From contig DVJE01000001.1 in the NCBI GenBank assembly GCA_018716975.1, forward strand, positions 62,001 to 126,000: DNA of 64,000 nucleotides. Reading direction: 5' to 3'. Of the stretch, positions 1 through 7,858 are shown piece after piece. Made by a program: the position numbers and the translations under genes. Below the pieces are notes generated by a model, which did not search any database, was not told the origin of the DNA, and saw only the letters and a list, made by a program, of their open reading frames with translations. The DNA is from Candidatus Gallacutalibacter stercoravium. Lineage in GTDB: Bacteria > Bacillota > Clostridia > Oscillospirales > Acutalibacteraceae. The first letter of the stretch is position 1, and every line of letters starts with the position of its first letter.

Positions 1-813
1 AGCTATGAATATATGAAACCCGTGGCTCCCGATATCAACAACGCCTTTGCCGCATGGGTGCGCGAGGGCGGCACGCTGATTTACCTGGGCGACGGCTCCG
101 ATCCGTATCATCAAATCGACAGCTGGTGGAATCGGCCTAGTGGCAAAAAGTACGACAACCCTGCCCAACACCTGTTTGAAATGATGGGCTTGCCCCGCGA
201 TTTGAAAGACGGGGTTTACGAGGTTGGCAAGGGTTTGCTGGCAGTGTGGAATATCTGCCCCGCCAAAATCTGCTTGACAAAAGAACTGGCGGATCAGTAC
301 CGCAGCTTTGTGAAAGACGTTTTGTCCCGCACCGGCAGCCAGTGGGTTTACGGCAATAAGCTCACCCTGCGCCGCGGCCCCTATGTGATAAACGCGGTGA
401 TGGACGAAAGCGTTACCAACGAGCCCATGGTGTTGCAAGGTACTTTCTGCGATATGTTTGAGCCCACCTTCCCCATTGTGCACGAAAAGGTTGTGCAGCC
501 GGATGAGAACACCCTGTTGTTCGACTTTAGCAAGGTTGCCGATAAGCTTTGGTGCGTGGTAGGTACCTCTAGCCGCATCTTCTCGATGGATTGCGACGAC
601 AATGGGTTCCAATTTGATTGCAAGGGCGCCGACAATGTGCATGCCAATATCCGCTTAAAGTTGCCCCATGCCGTTGGCAAAGTAAGCGCCCAGGATGAAA
701 ATGGCAAAGAGGTAGCCATTACCTGCCAGTGGGATGAATCCAGCAGCTCGGCTTTGCTGAGCTACGACAGCCACGCATTGCAGGTAAAGGTAACCGGTTG
801 TTTTAGCAAATAA
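1..813 (+). CDS. C-terminal part of an unrecognised, probably carbohydrate-active protein (5' truncated by window)
   Basis: The frame is already open at base 1 (Ser-Tyr-Glu-Tyr before the Met at 13) and no ribosome site precedes that Met, so this is the 3' end of a longer gene; 270 residues are visible. The first part (around GGTLIYLGDGSDPYHQ) resembles the Rossmann-like trimerisation or glutamine-amidotransferase-like domain of large glycoside hydrolases. The rest is beta-rich, as expected for a C-terminal sandwich. No catalytic motif is visible, so the activity is unknown. It lies on the same strand as the GRE 1 genes, 132 bp upstream of the activase, with a possible promoter in the gap. 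The carbohydrate link is inference from a loose resemblance. Confidence 0.6.
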   Translation, partial: SYEYMKPVAPDINNAFAAWVREGGTLIYLGDGSDPYHQIDSWWNRPSGKKYDNPAQHLFEMMGLPRDLKDGVYEVGKGLLAVWNICPAKICLTKELADQYRSFVKDVLSRTGSQWVYGNKLTLRRGPYVINAVMDESVTNEPMVLQGTFCDMFEPTFPIVHEKVVQPDENTLLFDFSKVADKLWCVVGTSSRIFSMDCDDNGFQFDCKGADNVHANIRLKLPHAVGKVSAQDENGKEVAITCQWDESSSSALLSYDSHALQVKVTGCFSK

Positions 814-848
814 GGTTCCTTCTTATTGCCGGCCGGATGGCCGGGCCC

Positions 849-877
849 TAAACATAAAGGCCCCCACACGGTATGAT
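849..877 (+). promoter_or_regulatory. Candidate promoter for GRE system 1
   Basis: TAAACA (849-854) and TATGAT (872-877) are 17 bp apart. The -35 matches only four of six consensus bases. It would start transcription near 884, about 60 bp before the activase. A short inverted repeat, CCGGCC-ggat-GGCCGG (829-844), lies just upstream without a T tract. Confidence 0.35.
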
Positions 878-945
878 AACTGCGCGTTGGTCATCGGTCA
901 GAGCCAGAAAAGAACCTAAGATTATACTTGCAAGGAATATCTGTT

Positions 946-1860
946 ATGGGGGTCTCTATGGAAATTAAGGGAACAGTTTTTAACATTCAGCCCTTTTCAA
1001 TTTACGACGGGCCTGGCATTCGCACCACCGTATTCTTAAAGGGCTGCAACCTGCGCTGTGTGTGGTGCCATAACCCAGAGTCTTATTTGCCCGGCCGGCA
1101 GTTGCAAATACACCCTGAAAAGTGCATCGGCTGCGGCAACTGCTTTAATATGTGCCCACAGCAAGCGCATTACATCACCGAACAAGGCGAGCATAAAATC
1201 CACCGCGATAAATGCACAGCCTGCGGCATTTGTGCCGACAACTGCTATTCCGATGCCTTGGCTATGACCGGCAGGATGGAAAGCGCCCGCGCCGTTTTTG
1301 AAACCATTTTGCGTGATAAGCCGTATTTTGACAATTCCGGCGGCGGGGTTACCTTCTCCGGCGGCGAATGTCTGGTGCAGCCGATCTTTTTAATGGAGCT
1401 GCTTCGTCTGTGCCACGAGGAGGGTATCCATACGGCGGTAGATACGGCCGGTAACGTTCCTTTCTCTGTCATTGAGCCAATGTTGCCTTATATTGATTTG
1501 TTTTTATATGATGTAAAGGCCGCGGATCCGCAGGTGCATAAGGCCTTAACCGGCGTAACCAACGAGCAAATTATAAGCAACCTGCGGCGTTTGTCGGAGC
1601 TGGGCAAAGAAATTATCGTGCGCATCCCCTATGTGCCCGGCGCCAACGACAAAGAAATAGAGGGCATCGCCGAGCTGCTCAGCGGTTTAAAGCTGCGCGA
1701 CGTAGAGGTATTGCCCTACCATAAGTTAGGGGAAGGCAAGCGCACCGCGTTGGATATGGAGATGCAGAAATTTACAGTCCCCTCCAACGCCGATTTAGAG
1801 GAAGCATGCGGTATTCTACGCTCCAAAGGCGTAGCCGCTCATTTTTCAGTCATTAAGTAA
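946..1860 (+). CDS. Glycyl radical enzyme activating protein (radical SAM), system 1
   Basis: Radical-SAM activase that abstracts hydrogen from the conserved glycine of its partner GRE, the next gene. The cluster motif is C34-x3-C38-x2-C41, followed by two ferredoxin-type 4Fe-4S sets (C60, C63, C66, C70 and C90, C93, C96, C100) and the family motif SGGGVTFSGGE at 131-141. The two extra clusters place it with activases of GRE dehydratases and decarboxylases rather than with the shorter PflA. I chose ATG 946, with AAGGA at 932-936; an ATG at 958 and a TTG at 928 are alternatives. It ends 24 bp before the GRE, so the two are surely co-transcribed. Its protein is clearly related to the activase at 15771. 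Confidence 0.9.
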   Translation: MGVSMEIKGTVFNIQPFSIYDGPGIRTTVFLKGCNLRCVWCHNPESYLPGRQLQIHPEKCIGCGNCFNMCPQQAHYITEQGEHKIHRDKCTACGICADNCYSDALAMTGRMESARAVFETILRDKPYFDNSGGGVTFSGGECLVQPIFLMELLRLCHEEGIHTAVDTAGNVPFSVIEPMLPYIDLFLYDVKAADPQVHKALTGVTNEQIISNLRRLSELGKEIIVRIPYVPGANDKEIEGIAELLSGLKLRDVEVLPYHKLGEGKRTALDMEMQKFTVPSNADLEEACGILRSKGVAAHFSVIK

Positions 1861-1884
1861 TTGTGAGGAAAGTGGTGAATTTTC

Positions 1885-4080
1885 TTGGTTAACAGCGAAA
1901 GAGTAAAATTGTCCCCGTTGTACTATGATCGCATTCGTGCCATGCACGATTCCAAGATCTATTACAACAAAGAAAAGTTAAAGAAATACGGCGGTTCCAT
2001 CGATATCGACGATCACGGCTTTATTTGCTTTGACGACGAGTTGGACTTTACCCCCGAGTACAATGAAGACGGCATGATTTACGGCTGCGCCCTTATCGGC
2101 CGCAACCTGCGCCGCTTCATCAACTGCATCCCCGCCTATATTCATCCCGATAGCGCCCTGGCCGGCTGCTGGGCTGGCGTGTTCCAGCGCTTTGCTAACA
2201 TCGGCCTGCGCCCCTCGGATCGCCCCGGCGAGGATCTGCGCGCCCTGCACGAAAAATACGGCATGCTTCAAACCGGTATTGCGGGCATGAACCATCTGGG
2301 CCCCGACATGACCATCGGCCTGCAACTGGGCTGGAAGGGCTTGCTGCAAAAAGTTCGCTATTACCGCGATTTCAACAACCCCGCCGACACTGATTTTTAC
2401 GACGGTGAAGAAGAAATGGTGTTGGGCATTCTGGAGTACACCAAGCGTCACGCCGACTATGCCCGCGAACTGGCCGAAAAAGAAACCGATCCGGTTCGCA
2501 AAGAAAACTATCTGGAGATTGCCCGTATTAACGACAATCTGTGCGAGGAGCCCCCGCACACCTTCCGCGAGGCTTGCCAGTTCTTGGCTATCTTCCAGAG
2601 CGTAGACCGCACCTACTTTGCAGGCGGCGCCCTAGGCCAGCTGGATGAACTGCTGCGTCCCTACTTTGAGCACGATATCAAAGCCGGCCGCTTGACCGAA
2701 GAAGAAGCTGTTTGGATCATCGCCAGCCTGCTGTATAACGACACGCACTATTCTCAGATTGGCGGGCGCCTGCCTGATGGCAGCCGCGATTTGGCCAGCC
2801 GTTTGTCCTTCTTGATTTTGGACGCCACCCACATTCTGCACATCCCCAACAACATCGCCGTGCGCGTATACGACGGCATGAACGAGGATCTGCTGCGCCG
2901 TGCGCTGGAGTATATTTTGGAGGACGGCTCTGGCGTTTGCTTCTCGCTGTCTCACGGTATTGAAGAGGGCTACGCGAAAAACGGCCATCCCATTGAGTTG
3001 GCCCGCATGCGTGCCAAGGTAGGCTGCAACTGGGTTGCCCTGCCCGGTATTGAATACCCGTTGCAAGACGTTACCCGCTTGAACATGACCTGGGCGCTGC
3101 TGTACGCCATGGATGAGGTTATGGAGAGCGGTAACCCCACCCTGGAGGATTTGTGGGAGCACTTCCACAAGCATCTTTCCATCATGGTGCAGTGCATTAA
3201 AGACGGTTATGATCTGCATTATGAAGTGGTTTCTCGCAACCTGCCCGAAATCGTACTGAACCTGTTCTGCCACGGCCCCATTGAGCGCGGCGTTAACTGC
3301 GCCTCCGGCGGTGTGGATATTATCGGGTTGAATGTTGACGGTATCGCCCTGGCCACTGTGGCCGACTCCTTTGCCGCTATTGAGCAGCGCGTGGTGAAAG
3401 AGAAGAAGATCACCTGGGAGCAGCTGTATGCCGCTATGAAGAACAACTTTGAAGGCGAAGGCGAAGAGAATATGCGCCTGATGCTCAAGAATATCCGCCG
3501 CTTCGGCGATCCCGAATCCCCGGCTGAAGCTTGGGCAGAGCGCATTCGCGACGATTACGTGCAGCTGGTTAAGGGTTCGCCCACTAAGAAGCACCATCTG
3601 CAGGTCATCCCCGGCATGTTCTCTCACGGCGATGTGTTCATGTATGGCAAGCATTTGCCCGCCACCCCCAACGGCCGCAAATATGGCGATCCCATCTCTC
3701 ACTCCAACGAGCCGGATCCGGGCTTTGCAAAGGGCCTTTCCAGCTTCTCGCCCACACTAAAGGCCAACGCTGTGGCTAAGGTGCAGCCGGGTTATGGTAA
3801 CTCTTCCCCGCTGCATTTGGATATCGACTCCGACATGCTTAACCGTGCCGGCGGCATCGATGCTTTGATGGCCCTGGTGCACACCCACGACCAGATGGGC
3901 GGCACGCTGATCAATATGAACTGCATCACCAAGGAGCAAATCCGCAAGGCCCATGCCGATCCGGACAGCTGCCCCGATTTAGTGGTTCGCGTAACCGGCT
4001 ACTCTGCATTCTTCGCTTCCCTGTCGAAGGAATACCGGCAGCAGGTTGTGGATCGTTATCTGACCGACGACGAGAAATAA
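1885..4080 (+). CDS. Glycyl radical enzyme of the PFL family, system 1, substrate unknown
   Basis: A 731-residue PFL-like enzyme. The glycyl radical loop RVTGYS is at 702-707 (Gly705), 26 residues from the C terminus as usual. The thiyl cysteine is most likely Cys381 in VGCNW. In characterised eliminating and decarboxylating GREs this cysteine starts a Cys-x-Glu pair; here the third position is Trp, so the usual Glu base is absent. The protein is shorter than most named family members. The TTG start at 1885 follows GAGGAAAGTGGTG. No shell-protein, alcohol dehydrogenase or transporter gene lies nearby to suggest a substrate. Assignment to the superfamily is firm. Calling it formate acetyltransferase would be unsupported, because PFL uses adjacent cysteines at the active site. 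Confidence 0.9.
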   Translation: MVNSERVKLSPLYYDRIRAMHDSKIYYNKEKLKKYGGSIDIDDHGFICFDDELDFTPEYNEDGMIYGCALIGRNLRRFINCIPAYIHPDSALAGCWAGVFQRFANIGLRPSDRPGEDLRALHEKYGMLQTGIAGMNHLGPDMTIGLQLGWKGLLQKVRYYRDFNNPADTDFYDGEEEMVLGILEYTKRHADYARELAEKETDPVRKENYLEIARINDNLCEEPPHTFREACQFLAIFQSVDRTYFAGGALGQLDELLRPYFEHDIKAGRLTEEEAVWIIASLLYNDTHYSQIGGRLPDGSRDLASRLSFLILDATHILHIPNNIAVRVYDGMNEDLLRRALEYILEDGSGVCFSLSHGIEEGYAKNGHPIELARMRAKVGCNWVALPGIEYPLQDVTRLNMTWALLYAMDEVMESGNPTLEDLWEHFHKHLSIMVQCIKDGYDLHYEVVSRNLPEIVLNLFCHGPIERGVNCASGGVDIIGLNVDGIALATVADSFAAIEQRVVKEKKITWEQLYAAMKNNFEGEGEENMRLMLKNIRRFGDPESPAEAWAERIRDDYVQLVKGSPTKKHHLQVIPGMFSHGDVFMYGKHLPATPNGRKYGDPISHSNEPDPGFAKGLSSFSPTLKANAVAKVQPGYGNSSPLHLDIDSDMLNRAGGIDALMALVHTHDQMGGTLINMNCITKEQIRKAHADPDSCPDLVVRVTGYSAFFASLSKEYRQQVVDRYLTDDEK

Positions 4081-4136
4081 GGTATTTTTCGTTTGGTTTA
4101 AACCACAATTGATAAAGCGATAAGGCACAACATAAG

Positions 4137-4180
4137 AGGCCCAAGCCATTGATGAAATGGTTTGGGCCTTGTTGTTTCTT
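4137..4180 (+). terminator. Intrinsic terminator after GRE system 1
   Basis: The 14-bp arms 4137-4150 and 4156-4169 pair around a 5-nt loop with a single G-T wobble, followed by TTGTTGTTTCTT. It ends the activase-GRE transcript, 57 bp after the stop codon. Confidence 0.85.
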
Positions 4181-4226
4181 GCTAAACTCATTAACATACT
4201 TAAGGCAAAAAACTAGAAGCAAGAAG

Positions 4227-4472
4227 CTATAGTGATAGGTCTTTGAAAAACTCATCAAAGGAACGTACTTTATAGATCTGTTTCAGTGCCAAAAGAACAC
4301 TGATACGCACACTGTAACGTCCTTGCTCCATTTTTGCCAATACGGCTGGGGATACGTTAATCCCTAACATTGCTAACCGGGCCGAAGCTTGTGCCTGGGT
4401 GAACCTGGCCTGCCGCCTTAATTTTTGTAGATTTTCTCCAATTGATATATCTTGCTTTAGGTTACTTGACAT
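4227..4472 (-). CDS. XRE-family helix-turn-helix regulator (81 aa)
   Basis: Small protein made almost entirely of a Cro/CI-type HTH. The helices run from about residue 13 (ENLQKLRRQARFTQAQ) through the recognition region to the typical AKMEQGRYSVRI ending. There is no sensor domain. ATG 4472 has GGAGG about 10 bp upstream. It is divergent from the small protein at 4579, and the gap contains a 14-bp inverted repeat pair that is a good candidate for its operator, so it probably represses itself and that neighbour. What it responds to cannot be read from the sequence. Confidence 0.85.
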   Translation of the reverse strand: MSSNLKQDISIGENLQKLRRQARFTQAQASARLAMLGINVSPAVLAKMEQGRYSVRISVLLALKQIYKVRSFDEFFKDLSL

Positions 4473-4502
4473 ATCCTACGATCCTCCAATTCGCAAAAAT
4501 TT

Positions 4503-4568
4503 TGGATAAATATATCTTTCTATTGATTTTACAATGCATTCTTTGCTGTAATTGGATATATTTATCCA
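4503..4568. promoter_or_regulatory. Paired operator in the XRE divergent gap
   Basis: TGGATAAATATATC (4503-4516) is matched exactly by its reverse complement GATATATTTATCCA (4555-4568), 38 bp apart. The right copy is itself nearly palindromic (GGATATATTTATCC). The spacing suits two repressor dimers flanking a promoter. The right copy covers the predicted start of the plus transcript; the left copy lies about 30 bp upstream of the XRE start codon. Confidence 0.6.
4523..4552 (+). promoter_or_regulatory. Candidate sigma-A promoter between the operator copies
   Basis: TTGATT (4523-4528) and TGTAAT (4547-4552) are 18 bp apart. The predicted start near 4559 falls inside the right operator copy, so a bound repressor would block initiation. 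It also means the upstream TTG at 4552 cannot be the start codon of the following gene. Confidence 0.45.
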
Positions 4569-4578
4569 GTTCAGAGGA

Positions 4579-4893
4579 ATGAATGCGAAAAATAATATGG
4601 ATTTGGAATCCATGGAGCAATTGCAAAGGCTGCTAGAAAAATTGCCCCAATTAGAACAACAAGCGCTTGTATGGCTGATGAGCAACATAGACGTTGCAGA
4701 AGCCTTGTGCGATCCAAACGGCGGCTACACAGAAGACGAGTTTCAGCAACAAAAACAAAGGGCAAGAAACGAGCAAGACTATGTGCTTTTCGCTTTGCTG
4801 CTATACCAAGAATACGTGCAGGAACGAGAGACATATAAGGCAAAAAGCCAAGATGCTGAGGCAGAACATCAAGAAGGCAACACGGCGAAATAG
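4579..4893 (+). CDS. Small acidic hypothetical protein next to the XRE repressor
   Basis: About 104 residues, rich in Glu and Gln, mostly helical by composition, with no signal peptide or membrane segment. I do not recognise a family. The start is uncertain. ATG 4579 has AGAGG almost touching it, ATG 4597 and ATG 4612 are in frame, and the frame also extends to a TTG at 4552 that would lie before the predicted transcript start. It is divergent from the XRE gene across a shared operator and is followed by its own promoter region and a P-loop kinase. A regulator plus regulated-partner arrangement is likely. A toxin or antitoxin role is possible but unsupported. Confidence 0.5.
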   Translation: MNAKNNMDLESMEQLQRLLEKLPQLEQQALVWLMSNIDVAEALCDPNGGYTEDEFQQQKQRARNEQDYVLFALLLYQEYVQERETYKAKSQDAEAEHQEGNTAK

Positions 4894-4940
4894 CGCCCAT
4901 ACGCGCCCATCGTTTTGCCATCGGTAAAGCATGCGGCTGC

Positions 4941-4969
4941 TTGACAGGACAAAGGCAAAGCACTATACT
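4941..4969 (+). promoter_or_regulatory. Sigma-A promoter for the kinase and nucleotidase genes
   Basis: A perfect TTGACA (4941-4946) and TATACT (4964-4969) are separated by 17 bp. It should drive the P-loop kinase at 5041 and, by continuation, the HAD phosphatase at 5591. Confidence 0.7.
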
Positions 4970-5040
4970 AAGCCCAAGCACACAGCCGGCAACCGAACCG
5001 GTTAGCAAAACTATGGCTTTATTGGAGGTTGCTTTGCAAT

Positions 5041-5547
5041 ATGCAAAAGTTAATTATACTAAGGGGAAACTCCGGCAGCGGCAAATCAACCCTGGCGCGA
5101 ATGCTGCAAGAAAAGTTTGGGCCAAACACCATGCGCCTTTCTCACGATATGGTGCGCATGGAAATACTGCATGTTTGGAGCAAAGAAGGGCTGGTTAAGT
5201 CGCAACCGCTTATGATCGAATTGCTGAAATATGGGAAGCAGCACTCAGAAATCACGATACTAGAAGGTATTTTGGATTCCCAACAATATTCTCTTCTGTT
5301 TGAAACCGCTTTAAAAGAATACGGGCAGGAAAATATTTTTGCCTATTACTACGACTTGCCATTTGAAGAAACGCTGCGCAGGCACAGCACAAAGCCCAAC
5401 CACAACGACTTTGGCGAGGTGGAGATGAGGCGGTGGTGGCGGGAAAAAGACTATCTACCTACGATACCGGAAAAAGTATTCACCCAAGAACTGAGCCTAG
5501 AAGACGCCCTTGCCCTCATTTATCGGGACGTTACGGCAACAGTTTAA
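5041..5547 (+). CDS. P-loop kinase or AAA-type ATPase, zeta-toxin/uridine-kinase-like
   Basis: A 168-residue single-domain NTPase. The Walker A motif GNSGSGKST is at residues 9-17, right after the first strand (LIILR), as in adenylylsulfate, uridine and zeta-type kinases. A Ser-His-Asp (LSHDMVRME) follows where these kinases place substrate-binding and catalytic acids, and there is an Arg-rich lid region (ETLRRHSTKP, MRRWWREKD). The substrate is unknown. ATG 5041 has GGAGG 12 bp upstream; a TTG at 5029 overlaps that site and is unlikely. It is transcribed from the promoter at 4941 and followed 43 bp later by a nucleotide phosphatase, so nucleotide or nucleoside metabolism is a reasonable inference. 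Confidence 0.7.
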   Translation: MQKLIILRGNSGSGKSTLARMLQEKFGPNTMRLSHDMVRMEILHVWSKEGLVKSQPLMIELLKYGKQHSEITILEGILDSQQYSLLFETALKEYGQENIFAYYYDLPFEETLRRHSTKPNHNDFGEVEMRRWWREKDYLPTIPEKVFTQELSLEDALALIYRDVTATV

Positions 5548-5590
5548 ACAAATATTCCGAATCAAAGCGAAAAAACGAAAGGACATTCCC

Positions 5591-6337
5591 ATGACGCATC
5601 ATATGCTTGAAAGCACCTCTACTTCCCCCCGTTACCGCAACATACTATTTGACCTAGACGGCACCCTGTTGGACTTTTCTCTCTCTGAACAGGACGCACT
5701 GCATTCTGCCCTGCGTAAACATAACCTGGCCTGCACAGATGAAATCCGCCGCCGGTACAGCGCCATTAATAACGCCATGTGGAAGCAGCTGGAAAAGGGC
5801 GAAATTACCCGCAAACAGCTGCTGGTGGCCCGGTTTGAATCTCTTTTGGAGCAAATAGGCGCCCAAGGGGATCCGGCCCAAATCAACCAAGATTATCTTA
5901 CGGCGTTGAGCCAAACAGCCTACCTGTTGCCCCACGCACTGGAGGTTTGCCGTATTTTGGCCCAGCATTGCCGCCTGGCTATTATTACCAACGGCAACGC
6001 CTGCACCCAACACGGACGTTTTGAAAAATGCGGCCTCGCGCCCTATTTTAGCGGGCTATTTATCTCTGAAGAAGTGGGGGCGCAAAAGCCTGCCTCCGTC
6101 TTCTTTGACACAGTGCTGGCCAAAATGGAGCCCATTCAGAAAAGCGAAACTCTGATTGTGGGGGATTCCCCTTCTTCTGATATTACAGGTGGTAATTTAT
6201 CCAAGATAGATACCTGTTGGTATAACCCAAAACATACCGAAAGCACCGTGCCCTCCACTTATGAAATCGACGATCTACGCCAGCTTTTGCCGCTAATCCT
6301 TGGCAACAAGGGGAAAGATTTGCTAGAAAAGGCGTGA
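5591..6337 (+). CDS. yjjG: YjjG-family HAD phosphatase, pyrimidine 5'-nucleotidase
   Basis: HAD hydrolase of 248 residues. Motif I is DLDGTLLDF, with nucleophile Asp21 and acid Asp23. It has a helical cap, motif II (IITNGN), motif III Lys in the GAQKPAS stretch, and motif IV in VGDSPSSDITGG. The ITNGN and EEVGAQKP combination is typical of the YjjG noncanonical pyrimidine nucleotidases, which dephosphorylate damaged or abnormal pyrimidine nucleotides in the cytoplasm. ATG 5591 has AAAGGA with 7-bp spacing; the open frame runs further upstream but lacks a better site. The gene symbol rests on family resemblance. Confidence 0.8.
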   Translation: MTHHMLESTSTSPRYRNILFDLDGTLLDFSLSEQDALHSALRKHNLACTDEIRRRYSAINNAMWKQLEKGEITRKQLLVARFESLLEQIGAQGDPAQINQDYLTALSQTAYLLPHALEVCRILAQHCRLAIITNGNACTQHGRFEKCGLAPYFSGLFISEEVGAQKPASVFFDTVLAKMEPIQKSETLIVGDSPSSDITGGNLSKIDTCWYNPKHTESTVPSTYEIDDLRQLLPLILGNKGKDLLEKA

Positions 6338-6446
6338 AACAAGCGATAATTGCCATATTTTTGTTATAATTAGTATAATAAATACTATATGTATTATTAA
6401 AACGCTGTTTATTCGTCACACTTCTTGGTATCAAACAAACACGCAC

Positions 6447-6486
6447 AAAAAAGTAGCAGCAAGCGCTTCTTGCTGCTACTTTTTAT
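6447..6486. terminator. Bidirectional terminator between yjjG and the membrane operon
   Basis: The 13-bp perfect arms 6451-6463 and 6469-6481 pair around a 5-nt loop, flanked by an A run on the left and a T run on the right. It serves yjjG (plus) and the convergent gene at 6489 (minus). Confidence 0.9.
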
Positions 6487-6488
6487 TC

Positions 6489-7301
6489 TCATTTTTTCCG
6501 TCTTTTGCGCTTCTCCCGGCGCTCCTGCACGGCTTGCCGCATCTTCTCCAACGCTTCGGCATGGCGCTCTGAGGACATATGGGGGAACGCCTCTAGCAAA
6601 CGCCGCTGCCACATCCTGCTATTTTCCGTCATTTCGTGAATATGTTCGCTTAGGTTCTCCAAACGCTTTTTGGTTTCTTCATCCAGCTTGGCATCGAGGC
6701 GCGCCTCTAAATCCTGCTGCATGCGGGTTTTGAGCGCCTGGTTCTTTTCTTTTAACTCTTGCATCGCCTGCTGCAGCTTCTCCATTTTGCCATTGAGAGT
6801 CAGGATGCTGCGCACAGTAACCACGCTATCGGTAACAAAATAAACCAACAGGAAAAAGCTGACAAGGGGCACCAGCCAATCGGGCAGCAGTGTTAGCAAC
6901 CATTGCACCCACGGGTGCAGCAGCTTGACCAGTAGAACCGACATCACCCCAAACAGCAGAGAGTTTTTCAAGCATACCCTACCGTGGATGTTAAACTTTT
7001 TTTGCGAATAATCCCACCACTTGGTATGAAAGCACACCTCTAATATGTAGGCCGTCAAATATTCCAGCAAACTCGTGATGATCATGCCGCATAAGAACAG
7101 CAGCACAATATGATCCGAAAGCGGCTCCAATGGGTAAATCACCAGTAAAGCGCCAAAGCCATACACTGGGCAAAAGGGCCCGTTGAGAAAGCCCCGATTG
7201 ATAAAGCGCTTAGCCGGAATGGAACAATAGGCCGTCTCACAAGCCCAACCCACAAAGCTGTATATGGTAAACAGCAATATCAACTGATAAACGGTTTGCA
7301 A
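6489..7301 (-). CDS. CmpB-type putative ABC transporter permease with coiled-coil tail
   Basis: A 270-residue membrane protein. The N terminus carries the signature seen in the putative ABC-transporter-permease family PF06541: YSFVGWACE near residues 14-22, then RGFLNGPFCPVYG. About five hydrophobic segments lie within residues 5-165. A long charged coiled coil (about 175-270) ends in a run of Arg and Lys. No ATPase partner is adjacent and the family function is poorly known. The TTG start at 7301 has AGGAGGC 5 bp upstream; the frame extends to 7454 but that would overlap tadA. It is the last gene of the 9680-to-6489 operon. Confidence 0.7.
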   Translation of the reverse strand: MQTVYQLILLFTIYSFVGWACETAYCSIPAKRFINRGFLNGPFCPVYGFGALLVIYPLEPLSDHIVLLFLCGMIITSLLEYLTAYILEVCFHTKWWDYSQKKFNIHGRVCLKNSLLFGVMSVLLVKLLHPWVQWLLTLLPDWLVPLVSFFLLVYFVTDSVVTVRSILTLNGKMEKLQQAMQELKEKNQALKTRMQQDLEARLDAKLDEETKKRLENLSEHIHEMTENSRMWQRRLLEAFPHMSSERHAEALEKMRQAVQERREKRKRRKK

Positions 7302-7345
7302 AGCAAGCCTCCTTTTCGGCCGTTGTCTTGGTTTACACCAACTCC

Positions 7346-7858
7346 CTATGGCGTTAATGTGCTCTCGTGCGAAACAGGCTGGCCTTTTGCGGCTTTTTGC
7401 GCTTTCTTTTTGGCGCGCAAGGCGCAAAAAAATTCCGACAGCAAATCTCCGCACTCCTGCGCCAGCACCCCTTGTTCCACTTGCGGGCTATGATTATACG
7501 GCAGGGAAAACAAATTGACCACAGAGCCGCAGGAACCGGCCTTAGCGTCCGCCGCGCCAAATACCAGCCGGGGGATTCTGGCGTTGATAATGGCGCCTGC
7601 GCACATGGGGCAAGGCTCAAGCGTTACATACAGTTCGCACTGCCACAGCCTCCAGCCCCCCAGCCTGCGGCATGCCGCGTCAATGGCTTCTAGCTCCGCG
7701 TGGCACAAAGCGTTTTTTCCCCGCTCCCGCCGGTTCCGGCCGGTGGCGATCACTTCGTCCTGATACACTACCACCGCTCCAACCGGCACTTCGCCTTCCT
7801 GCGCCGCCAACTGTGCCTGCTCCAATGCGGCGCGCATATATTTCTCGTCCCTGGTCAT
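7346..7858 (-). CDS. tadA: tRNA-specific adenosine deaminase TadA
   Basis: Converts wobble adenosine 34 of tRNA-Arg(ACG) to inosine. The zinc deaminase motif is complete: H53-A-E55 with catalytic Glu55, and P-C83-P-M-C86-AGAI. Length (170 aa) is normal for TadA. ATG 7858 overlaps the stop of the upstream CPBP protease gene by 4 bp (ATGA), suggesting translational coupling; an ATG at 7867 is an alternative. It is an essential housekeeping gene embedded between membrane-protein genes. Confidence 0.9.
   Translation of the reverse strand: MTRDEKYMRAALEQAQLAAQEGEVPVGAVVVYQDEVIATGRNRRERGKNALCHAELEAIDAACRRLGGWRLWQCELYVTLEPCPMCAGAIINARIPRLVFGAADAKAGSCGSVVNLFSLPYNHSPQVEQGVLAQECGDLLSEFFCALRAKKKAQKAAKGQPVSHESTLTP

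Noticed and set aside
1978..2559. 193-codon antisense frame in GRE 1
   Set aside because: Mirror frame with Val/Ala/Gly-rich composition typical of antisense reading; no start signal.
2632..3702. 356-codon open frame antisense to GRE 1
   Set aside because: No ribosome site, composition is a mirror of the well-supported plus-strand gene, no recognisable domain.
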